Assembly: GCA_045617885.1 (NCBI GenBank)
Contig: JAZLJN010000031.1
Location: 1-64,000 of the forward strand
DNA from: Liminaster sp045617885
GTDB taxonomy: Bacteria; Bacteroidota; Bacteroidia; Bacteroidales; UBA3663
Direction: 5' to 3'
DNA length: 64,000 bases
Below the pieces are notes generated by a model. It did no database searches. It was not told where the DNA came from and saw only the letters and a list, made by a program, of their open reading frames with translations. Every line of letters starts with the position of its first letter. Position 1 is the stretch's first letter. The translations under genes and the position numbers were made by a program. Below, piece by piece: positions 8,247-16,648 of this stretch.

Positions 8247-8654
8247 TTATTTATCATTAGATGGAGCCTCGGATCTAGCTGACATTTCATCAATTTTGCA
8301 TGATAAATTATAAATTTGAACCTCAAGATCGGAAATTATATTTTCAAGATTCCTTATTTGAGATTGAAGTTCGCTTGAAATAACTTCAAGTAGTTCTGTT
8401 CGCACATACAACATTTCCTGAAGCTCAAACATCCTTCGCTCTACATCCTCAACAATAGAATTGGTCTCCTGTTTTGTATAATAATCAAGACTCTCTTCTA
8501 TCTGCTCTGAGGTGGTAGCAATTTCACTCACTTTAGTGGTAGGCAGAACAATCTTGTTGCCATCATTTTTAGTCACTACGAATGCCTGTGCAAAAGTAGA
8601 TGTACACATACAAGCCAACACGCAGGAGGTCAGTAAAATTTTAATCTTTTTCAT
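8247..8654 (-). CDS. Small secreted coiled-coil protein
   Basis: From 8654 the product is 135 aa with a signal peptide (MKKIKILLTSCVLACMCTS, then TFAQA). After cleavage comes a short strand FVVTKNDGNKIVLP that resembles the start of its operon neighbour, then about 85 residues of strong coiled coil. An in-frame ATG exists at 8750, but a -7 box at 8720-8727 lies within that extension, so the start at 8654 is preferred. The function is unknown. A coiled coil next to a small beta-rich exported protein suggests a surface or periplasmic pair. Confidence 0.68.
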   Translation of the reverse strand: MKKIKILLTSCVLACMCTSTFAQAFVVTKNDGNKIVLPTTKVSEIATTSEQIEESLDYYTKQETNSIVEDVERRMFELQEMLYVRTELLEVISSELQSQIRNLENIISDLEVQIYNLSCKIDEMSARSEAPSNDK

Positions 8655-8719
8655 TTTATTTGTATTTTTTGTGGTTATAATGATATAGATAAAAAATGCA
8701 ATAATAGCCATTGGCACTG

Positions 8720-8727
8720 CAAAGATA
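8720..8727 (-). promoter_or_regulatory. -7 promoter box of the small secreted-protein operon
   Basis: TATCTTTG on the minus strand fits TAnnTTTG and predicts transcription starting near 8714, giving a leader of about 60 nt before the ATG at 8654. Confidence 0.6.
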
Positions 8728-8912
8728 CATATTATAATTTGAATTGCCATATTTTTGGATACTATTATTCTTTTTTTGGGTGTTTTACCCCAAATCTTAC
8801 CTTTATATCATTTTTTTGAACGAAAATGCTTATAAAAGGTCAATCAAAGTTAACGAACAAAACAATACCGCAAGGTGCTGATCAAGTAATAATAGTAGCG
8901 TATTTTGAGACA

Positions 8913-9105
8913 AGAACTCGTGGCAAGCATTCTACGATTAGTAAATGCTTGCCACGAGTTCTGGCGTTCATTTTAAAGTCTGTAAATGGATGACAAGGGT
9001 TCTGGCATCCATTTCACGGTTCGTAAATGCTTGCCAAGGGTTCTGGCATCCATTTCACAGTTCGTAAATGGACGCCAACGATGTATGGCATCCATTTACG
9101 AACCG
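8913..9105. repeat. Palindromic tandem array with 41-nt period
   Basis: Four consecutive 41-nt units start at 8942, 8983, 9024 and 9065. Each begins TAAATG, contains TGGC near its middle and has CATTT about 30 nt in, so each unit is an imperfect palindrome. The array is bounded by two stronger hairpins. On the left, AGAACTCGTGGCAAGCATT (8913-8931) pairs perfectly over 19 bp with 8944-8962. On the right, an 18-bp stem (9060-9077 with 9086-9103) has one mismatch. The array starts 6 nt after the GH3 stop codon, so it forms the 3' untranslated part of that operon. 41 is not a multiple of three, and no coding frame is apparent. Confidence 0.85.
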
Positions 9106-9111
9106 TAAAAT

Positions 9112-11433
9112 TTACTTCAGCTCCATATTTGGCTTCAGTACATCGTGGCACTGCACGCTCTGTGACTTTGCCTGTGTGTAAGTGCCGGTAGCACGTACAT
9201 CCTCTACATTGGCAGCAAACTTAACGGTGTAGCGGCCAGCGGCGGTCTCCCAGCACTGGGTAGCCTCGTTGAATGATGCGAGCTCATAGGCACTGACATT
9301 CATAGTGAGCGTCTGGCTCTCACCTGGCTTCAGCTCACGGGTCTTGGCAAATGCCTTAAGCTCCTGTGCAGGCTTCTCCAGACCACCTGCAGGAGCAGCT
9401 ACATAGAGCTGGACAGCCTCCTTACCAGCTACAGATCCGGTATTGGTCACGGTGATGGTGGCGGTGAAACCATCCTTGCTAGCCTTGACCACTGGCTTAC
9501 TATAAGCGAAGCTGGTATAGCTCATGCCATAGCCGAAAGGATAAGAAACCTCCTTGCCAAAGGTGTTGAAATAGCGGTAGCCGACGTTGATGCCCTCCAC
9601 GTGCTTGGTGTAGTCATCAAACTCAACTTTGGCATTGCCTCTGCCCCAAGGACGCTCTGCGGTACGGACGTTAGGGAAGTTGGCTGATGAAGGCACGTCA
9701 ATCAGAGCCACTGGCCAGGTCATGGTAAGCTTACCTGAAGGATTAGCCTTGCCGGTCAGAACGTCAGCTACTGAATAGCCGCCCTCCTGGCCTGGCTGCC
9801 ATGCGAGGAGAATGGCATCTGGCTGGCCCTTCCATGAAGCGGTCTCAAGAACGTTGCCCATATTGAGAATCACCACAACCTTCTTGCCTTTGAGGTGGAA
9901 AGCGTTGCAGACGTTGCTGATGAGTTCGCGTTCGGTAGCAGTAATGTTGAAGTCGTCAGCCTCCTTGCGGTCGCTGCCCTCACCAGCCTGACGGCCCAGG
10001 GTGATGATGGCGAGTTCAGACTCGTTGGCCTGCTGATCAATAATCTGGCGTGATACTGCAAGCTCTGGCAGGACTGGCTTGCCCCAGAACCAGCCGCCAC
10101 GTGAGGTGGCTGCGGTAAGACTCTCCTGATGCGCCTTGTAGCTCTGATATACTTTGGCAAGCTTGTCATTCACCTCAAAGCCTGCTTCGTTCAGACCAGT
10201 CATCATGTCAATGGTGTAAGCCTTGTTGACATCACCCGAGCCTGTGCCGCCAGCAATGAAGTCATAAGAGGTAATGCCAAAGACGGAAACTTTCTTCACG
10301 CCAGTAAGTGGCAGGGTCTGGAACTCATTCTTGAGCAGAACCATGCCTTCAGTAGCACTCTGACGGGTTACGGCAGCATGTGCCTTCAGGTCTGGCTTGT
10401 TGCTATACTTGTAGCCGCGATAGCGAGGAGTCTTGACCAGATACTCAAGGATACGCTTCACGCAGATATCCAAATCCTCCATCTTCAATTCGCCGCTCTT
10501 GACCTTATTGATGACCTCCTGTGTCTGGGCAGGATTACCTGGCTCCATGAGATCATTACCAGCCTGAATCTGTGCTGCGGTATTACGCTGGCCTGTCCAG
10601 TCGGTCATGACAATGCCCTTGAATCCCCACTCATCACGGAGTACTGTGGTAAGCAGTTCATAGCTCTCCTGGGTGAAAGGGCCGTTGAGGCGGTTATAAG
10701 ACGACATGACGGTCCAAGGGTCAGACTCCTTGACAGCAATCTCGAATCCTTTCAGATAAATCTCGCGGAGGGCACGTTGAGAGATAATCTCATCCACCTC
10801 GGTACGATGTGTCTCCTGGGAATTGCCTGCATAGTGCTTGATAGAGGTGCCTACACCCTGACTCTGGATGCCACGTACATAGGCGGCTGCAATCTTGCCT
10901 GTCACAACAGGATCTTCTGAATAATACTCAAAGTTACGGCCACAGAGTGGTGAGCGATGGATGTTCATGCCAGGTGCCAGCAGGACATCACAGCCATACT
11001 CCAGTACCTCATTGCCAATAGCCTGACCAACTGCCTCGACAAGCTCCTGATTCCAGGTACAAGCCAGCGCAGTGCCAACTGGGAATCCGGTGCAGTAATA
11101 AGTCTGGCTGTCACCCTGGCGCGTAGGGCTGATGCGCACACCTGCAGGGCCGTCGGTGAGGACAGAGGCAGGGATGCCGAGACGTGCAATAGGCTGTGTG
11201 GTACCGGCTGCGCCTGGCACAAGGTTAGCATGCGATCCGATCACACCATTGCCACCCTGATTGCCTCCTACAGAACCCTGGCGGCTGGTTCCTACTACGA
11301 GGGTTGCTTTCTCCTCCAGGGTCATTGCCTTGAGGATCTCATCAACGTTGTCTTCCTGCAATTTTAGTTGAGCTTGCGTAGCATGAGTGCCCATCAGCAG
11401 CATTGCAGTAGCTGCGATTAAGGTTTTTTTCAT
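9112..11433 (-). CDS. Secreted GH3 beta-glucosidase-type glycosidase
   Basis: This family 3 glycoside hydrolase removes terminal beta-linked glucose or related sugars from oligosaccharides. The 773-aa product has a signal peptide (MKKTLIAATAMLLMGTHATQAQ), the N-terminal TIM-barrel domain with KHYAGNSQE near 200 and the nucleophile aspartate in GIVMTDW near 275. The alpha/beta sandwich domain and a C-terminal fibronectin-like domain (about 660-740) follow. The order and length are those of the BglX/BglB subgroup. It is the second gene of a GH3 pair, 61 nt downstream of the other. Substrate specificity (beta-glucoside versus beta-xyloside) is not readable from the motifs alone. Confidence 0.9.
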   Translation of the reverse strand: MKKTLIAATAMLLMGTHATQAQLKLQEDNVDEILKAMTLEEKATLVVGTSRQGSVGGNQGGNGVIGSHANLVPGAAGTTQPIARLGIPASVLTDGPAGVRISPTRQGDSQTYYCTGFPVGTALACTWNQELVEAVGQAIGNEVLEYGCDVLLAPGMNIHRSPLCGRNFEYYSEDPVVTGKIAAAYVRGIQSQGVGTSIKHYAGNSQETHRTEVDEIISQRALREIYLKGFEIAVKESDPWTVMSSYNRLNGPFTQESYELLTTVLRDEWGFKGIVMTDWTGQRNTAAQIQAGNDLMEPGNPAQTQEVINKVKSGELKMEDLDICVKRILEYLVKTPRYRGYKYSNKPDLKAHAAVTRQSATEGMVLLKNEFQTLPLTGVKKVSVFGITSYDFIAGGTGSGDVNKAYTIDMMTGLNEAGFEVNDKLAKVYQSYKAHQESLTAATSRGGWFWGKPVLPELAVSRQIIDQQANESELAIITLGRQAGEGSDRKEADDFNITATERELISNVCNAFHLKGKKVVVILNMGNVLETASWKGQPDAILLAWQPGQEGGYSVADVLTGKANPSGKLTMTWPVALIDVPSSANFPNVRTAERPWGRGNAKVEFDDYTKHVEGINVGYRYFNTFGKEVSYPFGYGMSYTSFAYSKPVVKASKDGFTATITVTNTGSVAGKEAVQLYVAAPAGGLEKPAQELKAFAKTRELKPGESQTLTMNVSAYELASFNEATQCWETAAGRYTVKFAANVEDVRATGTYTQAKSQSVQCHDVLKPNMELK

Positions 11434-11494
11434 GATTTGTTATGTGTTTGTTATGTTTTAGAGGTTGTCTTTCTGGGGGTCATTGGGGGCAACA

Positions 11495-13843
11495 TCATTT
11501 CATGGTTGAGAAATAGACGTCGCGAAGCTTCTTGGTAACCGTCTCTCCGGTAAGTTCCACCTCCTGATTGAGGCGGATATCCTTTGATGAGGCACCAATC
11601 TTGACCTGATATCTGCCTGGAGCAATGTTCCACTGTCCCTTGGCATAATAGCCGAACTGCTCGGTGGATAATGCGAAGGTCAGGGTCTTGCTCTCGCCCG
11701 GCTTGAGACTGACGCGGCCAAATCCTTGCAGCTGGATAGGGCGAAGGTTTGTGCCGCTGGTAGGGCTCAAGTAGATCTGTGTGATTTCATCTGCCTCCAT
11801 TGTGCCGGTGTTCTTTACCTCAAACGAGAGGTTTACGGCATCAGCGCTGGTAGTTGCAGATTTGTCAACGGTAAGATTTGAATATTCGAATGATGCATAG
11901 CTGAGTCCGTAGCCGAATGGCCACTGGATGCGAGGATCCTGCTCGGCTGAATAGTTATAGCAGATGGCTTCATCCTTGATCTCTACATTCGGATAGCTTA
12001 CACACAGCTTGCCCGAAGGAGATACATTGCCATAAAGGATGTCAGCCACGGCATTGCCACCCTCTTCACCAGGATACCATGCCTGGATGACGGCGGCGCA
12101 TCGGTCAGCAATGCGTGAGATGACCTGTGCGCGTCCGCCGAATACGACCAGCACTACGGGTTTGCCTGTAGCCAGCAGTTCCTCCACATACTGCTCCTGA
12201 CGGCCGGGCAGACGCAGGGTAGGACGCTCACGATTCTCACCACACAGCAATACGTTCTCACCTACGGCGGCAATGATTACGTCACTCTCCTTCGCCATAC
12301 GGAGAGATTCCTTAAGATTCACCTCATCAGGATGCTTTACGGTGCGATCCAGCAAGGCACGCATCCATTCGGCACGAGAGTCACCGCCCTCTTCGATCCA
12401 TGTCTCCACGGTCTCTGTCCAATCACAGCCACGGCTGTAGGTCAAGGTCATGCCTTGTGGGAGTTTTGCCTCCATTGCCTCCTTGAGGCCAACGATCTTC
12501 GGTGTCAGGCCATCCTCGGTCTTCATCTGCCAGAAGTAGCGCATGGATGGGAAGGTATAATCGCCCATCATAGCCCAGATGGTGTTGGCATTCGGACCAG
12601 TGAGGAAAATTTTTGAATTGGGAGCCAGCACAGGAGACTGGGTGCTGATAGGCAGCACGCCCTTATTCTCAAGCATCACGATGCTCTGTACGGCAAGGTC
12701 ATAGGCAGTCTGGCGTTCGGCTGGAGTATCAAATACAATATGCTCGGTGCTGTAGAGGTTAGGCTGCTTGTCAAACATACCTACACGGGCTTTGTAGGTA
12801 AGTACGCGCTTGACGGCACGTTCAAAGGTCTCTGGCTTCACCAGCCCCTGCTCCATAGCTTCAGGCAGCAGCTTGTAGCACTCGCCACGAGGGAAATCCA
12901 CGTCGGTGCCGGCATTGATGGCGGCAGCAGCACGGTGCAGGACGTCTTCACATTCGCTGACCTGGTCAATGGCAGTATAGTCACTCACTACCATGCCGTC
13001 AAAGCCGATATACTGGCGCAGGATCTGCTCAAGCGCCTCCTCACTGGCGGCACAGTGTGCGCCATGGAACACATGATAGCCGGGCATCACTACTTTGCTT
13101 CCGCCCAGACGGATCATCGTCTCATGGGGCAGAAGAATCTCCTCCATAAGCTCCTTCTCATCTGCGTCACCGCCGCCGCCATAGCCCAGATAGTGCTTGC
13201 TGCAGGTGCCTACACCCTTGCGCAAGTCTCCCTGCTGAAGTCCGCGGACAAAAGCCACACCGAAGGCGGCATTCAGATAGCCATCCTCTCCATACGACTC
13301 CTCCAGACGGTTGAAGGATGGCACACGGCAGACATCTACCATAGGAGAGAGGGAGAGCAGACCGCCTACTTTGCGCATACACTCACTGGTCTGTACGGCT
13401 TTGAGTTCTGCCAGTTCGGTATTGAAGGAGCAGGCATAACCAATCTGCTGGGGATATTGAGTGGCATAACTGGTACACATACCCGTCAGCACCTCCTCAT
13501 GGAAGAGGGCAGGGATGCCGGTTGGCGTATTGTTCATCAGCCAGTCCTGCATGGCAGCCACGCGGTCACGGATTACATTAGGATCTTCGCTCATCTGGCT
13601 GGCATATTGTGAGAAGTGTCCGATGCCATTAGAGAGTTCCTTACGGCAAAGGGCGGTGTCAAGCCTGCCTTCGGCATCAAAAAAGTCATTTAGGTAGGTG
13701 CCTCTGAGCTGTGCCAGACGCTCCTCCTGTGTCATGCGGTTATAAATATTGCTGACTTGTTCTTCAAGGGACAATTCCTTTTCGTTGCATCCTACTAACA
13801 TCATTGCAAGTAAAGTTGTTGTTAAAGCAGTTGTTTTTTTCAT
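11495..13843 (-). CDS. GH3 lipoprotein, beta-xylosidase or beta-glucosidase type
   Basis: This is a second family 3 glycosidase, 782 aa, with a lipoprotein signal peptide (MKKTTALTTTLLAMMLVGC, Cys19). It is therefore membrane-anchored, unlike its soluble neighbour. It has the (beta/alpha)8 domain with KHYLGYGGGGDADE, the nucleophile aspartate in GMVVSDYTAI, the second alpha/beta domain and a C-terminal fibronectin-like domain. The sequence style resembles the Xyl3A/exo-beta-xylosidase or glucosidase branch of Bacteroidales. It is the first gene of the GH3 operon. The two paralogues are quite divergent, so a recent duplication is unlikely and complementary substrates are plausible. Confidence 0.9.
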   Translation of the reverse strand: MKKTTALTTTLLAMMLVGCNEKELSLEEQVSNIYNRMTQEERLAQLRGTYLNDFFDAEGRLDTALCRKELSNGIGHFSQYASQMSEDPNVIRDRVAAMQDWLMNNTPTGIPALFHEEVLTGMCTSYATQYPQQIGYACSFNTELAELKAVQTSECMRKVGGLLSLSPMVDVCRVPSFNRLEESYGEDGYLNAAFGVAFVRGLQQGDLRKGVGTCSKHYLGYGGGGDADEKELMEEILLPHETMIRLGGSKVVMPGYHVFHGAHCAASEEALEQILRQYIGFDGMVVSDYTAIDQVSECEDVLHRAAAAINAGTDVDFPRGECYKLLPEAMEQGLVKPETFERAVKRVLTYKARVGMFDKQPNLYSTEHIVFDTPAERQTAYDLAVQSIVMLENKGVLPISTQSPVLAPNSKIFLTGPNANTIWAMMGDYTFPSMRYFWQMKTEDGLTPKIVGLKEAMEAKLPQGMTLTYSRGCDWTETVETWIEEGGDSRAEWMRALLDRTVKHPDEVNLKESLRMAKESDVIIAAVGENVLLCGENRERPTLRLPGRQEQYVEELLATGKPVVLVVFGGRAQVISRIADRCAAVIQAWYPGEEGGNAVADILYGNVSPSGKLCVSYPNVEIKDEAICYNYSAEQDPRIQWPFGYGLSYASFEYSNLTVDKSATTSADAVNLSFEVKNTGTMEADEITQIYLSPTSGTNLRPIQLQGFGRVSLKPGESKTLTFALSTEQFGYYAKGQWNIAPGRYQVKIGASSKDIRLNQEVELTGETVTKKLRDVYFSTMK

Positions 13844-13867
13844 TGGATTAAATTTATATTTTCACGG

Positions 13868-13875
13868 CAAATATA
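13868..13875 (-). promoter_or_regulatory. -7 promoter box of the GH3 operon
   Basis: TATATTTG on the minus strand, 24 nt before the GH3 start codon, fits TAnnTTTG. It should drive both GH3 genes. The -33 element is unclear in an A/T-rich stretch. Confidence 0.55.
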
Positions 13876-13976
13876 CGTATTTTTTTTCAAATAAACACAG
13901 TTCATTTAAAAAGATATAAATAAATTGGCACTATCAGGTGCCGAATCCCGTAATTGACACCTTTTTTATTGAAAAA

Positions 13977-15914
13977 TCAGAGCTTGATGCGCAGCTGAAT
14001 CCAGAGATCCTGCTGGTTATTGCCCAGTATCTGCTGAAGTCCGCTGCTGATGGTGTTCCGATTGGCATAATTGGTAAGCGCCCACTTGAATTCTAATGTG
14101 CAAATGCCCAGCTGCTGATTGGCAGTGAGGCTGTAACGGAGTCCTTTGCCGTAGAGCATCGGGAGACTGACGCCATAGAGGACATTCTTCTCGGTAATGT
14201 ACAGTCGGCTGTCATAATCATCAGAACGGAAGAAGGTGGCCTGCAGGTTCAGGACGGAACGCTGCCCGCCTATCGTTCCCTCCCAGGAGAGGGCTTCGCT
14301 CAAGGCAAATCCGTAGGATGGATATTGGGCTTTCTCGCTGTAGATTCTGCCTTTATATTGAGAACGCAGGCTGACACCATTGCTGGCACTGAATGTATGA
14401 TTAGCGTCAAAGGAGTGCCTGATGTAGTCAGCTTTCCTTTTGATCCGGTAATTGAAGCTGACTGTATTCTGCCTTTTCTGATAATTGATTCGCGCCAGTC
14501 CTTCTCCTCCTTGTGAAGCCGCCTCCTTCATGCCATATTGCGGCGTGCTGAAATAGAACCAATCTGCCATCAGCTGCATGCTCCAATACCGGCTGAGATT
14601 TCCCTCGGCACTGAATGTCAGTCCCTGCTCTCCTTGCATGGCAGTGCTCTCCTTCAGGCTGGAGGCATGGAGCTGACGATACTTGGGGCTATAGAGACGA
14701 TGACATAAGGATGAGGTCCAGTAGCGGCCTAACCGATGGCTGACGATGTTAAGGGCTGCTGTTCCGCCTTGGTCATCAAGGGCAAGCTCGCCACGAAGCG
14801 TGAATCCGTAGGCGCGTACATTATAGTCAGCAGAGAGATGCGTGAGCTGGTGGCCACGGAAATAGGTCGCATTGTAATAGGTTGGGTTCCGGTAGTAATT
14901 ATACTGCAGGTGAGTGGTGGTAAGATGCAGACCGGCGTCGAACCACTCGCCATGCCAACCCAGGCGGGTGCCGAAGAGGCTCTGCCAGGCGGCATCCCTT
15001 TTGTTTGCCTCACTGTAGGTCCGATGGAGACCATCCGTCTTCAGTGAGGTCAGGATGTGCTGCTCATTAAGCGTGCCGTCAAGCTGCTGGGCAGAGACAT
15101 AGGGTAGGAGCGTGAAGTGGCGGCCCAGACTGATCTGCATTGCCATGCCCTGAAGGCAGCCGGACTCTGCCGTGGAGGCATAAGGGGAGAAGGTATTGCT
15201 CCGCTGATGGAATTGCTGCAACAGGAACTGCTTGCCCAATGAGAATCCCTGATTGATGACCAGACCGCAGCCCATGCGCAGCTGATAATGTCCCACAACG
15301 GCTCGACGGAGCCACTCATGACCTCTGGCATTGTTCTGATAGAGGACAAATCCGTGCCAGCTGTCAAAGCTGGGGAACTGGCGCTGCCAGGGCTCTCCTG
15401 CATCCTTCTCAAGGCTGATACCCATCTGCCATTCGCCTCCTGCCTTGAGCCGGTAGCGCATGCTTGTGTGTAGAGGGTCGCCCAGATAGGATTTGTTGTC
15501 AAGCCGCTTATCTTCAGAGGGGGCTATGTATCCTTCGCGCTGGTTGAGGGTCCGGTTCAGACTGAAGATAGCCTGCTGTCTGAATTTATGGGGCAGATGG
15601 GACTGCTGTGTGGTATCGGACCACAGGACAAGTTCGTCCAATTCTTCTAAAAGTTCCTGATAGGCAGCGTCTCCAAGTTCTTCTGTGTCAACTTGCTGAA
15701 GGATCTGCTCCTGCCAGTCGAGCAACGGTGCCATCGTGCTGTCTAATAGCAATGTCTCCTGTCCAAAAACGGGCAGAAAAGTATAATAAAGGATAAAAAA
15801 AGCAAAAAGGATTGGATTTTTTAGGATAGTTTGAGTTTTTTGAATTATCTTTGCACCGTATTGAGTGAGTACAACTAAATAATCATTGGCGAAAAAATGT
15901 GTCAGGGAATACAT
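13977..15914 (-). CDS. Outer-membrane beta-barrel protein related to Bacteroidales HhH-barrel proteins
   Basis: This 645-aa protein has a hydrophobic export signal (PILFAFFILYYTFLPVFG), a short acidic helical segment (about 55-100), and a long beta-strand-rich region with alternating aromatic residues ending in IQLRIKL, as expected of an outer-membrane barrel. Segments such as YLGDPLHTSMRY, LEKDAGEPW and YQLRMGCGLVINQGFSLG match my recollection of Bacteroidales proteins annotated as helix-hairpin-helix proteins. The helix-hairpin-helix section expected between the acidic helix and the barrel is not visible. The start is uncertain: the ATG at 15914 overlaps the divergent neighbour's start by 18 nt and leaves about 30 residues before the signal core. 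The function is unknown. Confidence 0.7.
   Translation of the reverse strand: MYSLTHFFANDYLVVLTQYGAKIIQKTQTILKNPILFAFFILYYTFLPVFGQETLLLDSTMAPLLDWQEQILQQVDTEELGDAAYQELLEELDELVLWSDTTQQSHLPHKFRQQAIFSLNRTLNQREGYIAPSEDKRLDNKSYLGDPLHTSMRYRLKAGGEWQMGISLEKDAGEPWQRQFPSFDSWHGFVLYQNNARGHEWLRRAVVGHYQLRMGCGLVINQGFSLGKQFLLQQFHQRSNTFSPYASTAESGCLQGMAMQISLGRHFTLLPYVSAQQLDGTLNEQHILTSLKTDGLHRTYSEANKRDAAWQSLFGTRLGWHGEWFDAGLHLTTTHLQYNYYRNPTYYNATYFRGHQLTHLSADYNVRAYGFTLRGELALDDQGGTAALNIVSHRLGRYWTSSLCHRLYSPKYRQLHASSLKESTAMQGEQGLTFSAEGNLSRYWSMQLMADWFYFSTPQYGMKEAASQGGEGLARINYQKRQNTVSFNYRIKRKADYIRHSFDANHTFSASNGVSLRSQYKGRIYSEKAQYPSYGFALSEALSWEGTIGGQRSVLNLQATFFRSDDYDSRLYITEKNVLYGVSLPMLYGKGLRYSLTANQQLGICTLEFKWALTNYANRNTISSGLQQILGNNQQDLWIQLRIKL
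15846..15853 (+). promoter_or_regulatory. -7 promoter box of the DUF4294 gene
   Basis: TATCTTTG fits TAnnTTTG and would start transcription near 15858, about 39 nt before the ATG at 15897. It lies inside the coding start of the divergent barrel gene. Confidence 0.55.
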
Positions 15915-16532
15915 ATATTTAAATGGAGTGTATCAGTGCTGTTCATGGCGCTATGTATGCTTTGTGCGCCGGTGATGCAGGCACAAATCATCCATCATGA
16001 GGGTCAGGAGTATGATCCTCATACCTTCTATGCAGAGATTGATTATAGGACGGGTGATACGTTGGCTGTGATTTCTTTACCCAATATTTATTGTTTCACA
16101 CGCAAGCATTTCCGTAATGCTAATCATGAAAAGAGTTATTGGCGAATGGTGAATGATGTGAAACGAACTTTGCCTATTGCTAAAGATGCACGCAGATTAC
16201 TGACGGATTCGTATAATGCTACAAAGGATATGAATGAAAAGCAGCAAAAGGAATATTATAAAACGCTGGAAAAGGATCTGTTGGCACAGTATAAGCCTCG
16301 CCTGAAGAAATTGAACTACCGTCAAGGAAAATTATTAGTCAGATTGATTGATCGTGAGTGCGAGCGTCAGTCGTACGCCTTGATTCGTGAATTTTTGGGT
16401 ATGAAGCGTGCCTTTTTCTGGAATATGTTTGGAAAAATGTTTGGAGTGAGCCTGAAAGCAGAATGGGAACCGAACGGTAAGGATAGGGAACTGGAGGATA
16501 TCTGTATTCAGGTGGAGCAGGGACTTATTTAA
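15897..16532 (+). CDS. DUF4294 exported protein
   Basis: This 211-aa protein has a signal peptide (hydrophobic core VLFMALCMLCAPVMQAQ) and matches the DUF4294 family of Bacteroidetes, whose function is not established. The mature part begins with a beta-rich segment (IIHHEGQEYDPHTFYAEIDY) and continues as a basic helical domain rich in Lys/Arg/Tyr, with the conserved-looking LVRLIDRECERQSY near 150-163. It is divergent from, and slightly overlaps, the barrel protein gene. Its 3' end runs straight into a 9-nt tandem repeat. Confidence 0.8.
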   Translation: MCQGIHIFKWSVSVLFMALCMLCAPVMQAQIIHHEGQEYDPHTFYAEIDYRTGDTLAVISLPNIYCFTRKHFRNANHEKSYWRMVNDVKRTLPIAKDARRLLTDSYNATKDMNEKQQKEYYKTLEKDLLAQYKPRLKKLNYRQGKLLVRLIDRECERQSYALIREFLGMKRAFFWNMFGKMFGVSLKAEWEPNGKDRELEDICIQVEQGLI

Positions 16533-16647
16533 AGTTAAAAAGTTAAAAAGTTAAAAAGTTAAAGAGTTAAAAAGTTAAAGAGTTAAAAAGGTAAAGGGGT
16601 AAAAGTTGAAAGTTAAAAAGTTAAAGAGTTAAAGAGTTAAAAAGTTA
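16533..16647. repeat. 9-nt tandem repeat (AGTTAAAAA type)
   Basis: About twelve imperfect copies of AGTTAAAAA, with AGTTAAAGA variants, fill the whole space between the convergent DUF4294 and glsB stop codons. It begins directly after one stop and ends one base before the other. Copy-number change by slippage is likely. No transcription terminator is otherwise seen here. Confidence 0.85.
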
Positions 16648-16648
16648 T

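Larger units (their letters stand above)
8655..9111. other. Intergenic region between the small secreted-protein operon and the GH3 operon
   Basis: No gene is seen in these 457 nt. The left part holds the promoter of the small secreted-protein operon at 8720-8727. The right part (8913-9105) is a palindromic repeat array described separately. About 150 nt of AT-rich sequence between them shows no clear feature. Confidence 0.7.

Noticed and set aside
10129..10920. Open frame of 263 codons opposite the first GH3 gene
   Set aside because: Antisense shadow; the GH3 frame holds the nucleophile region here.
12740..13612. Open frame of 290 codons opposite the second GH3 gene
   Set aside because: Antisense to the GH3 catalytic domain, without similarity to any family.
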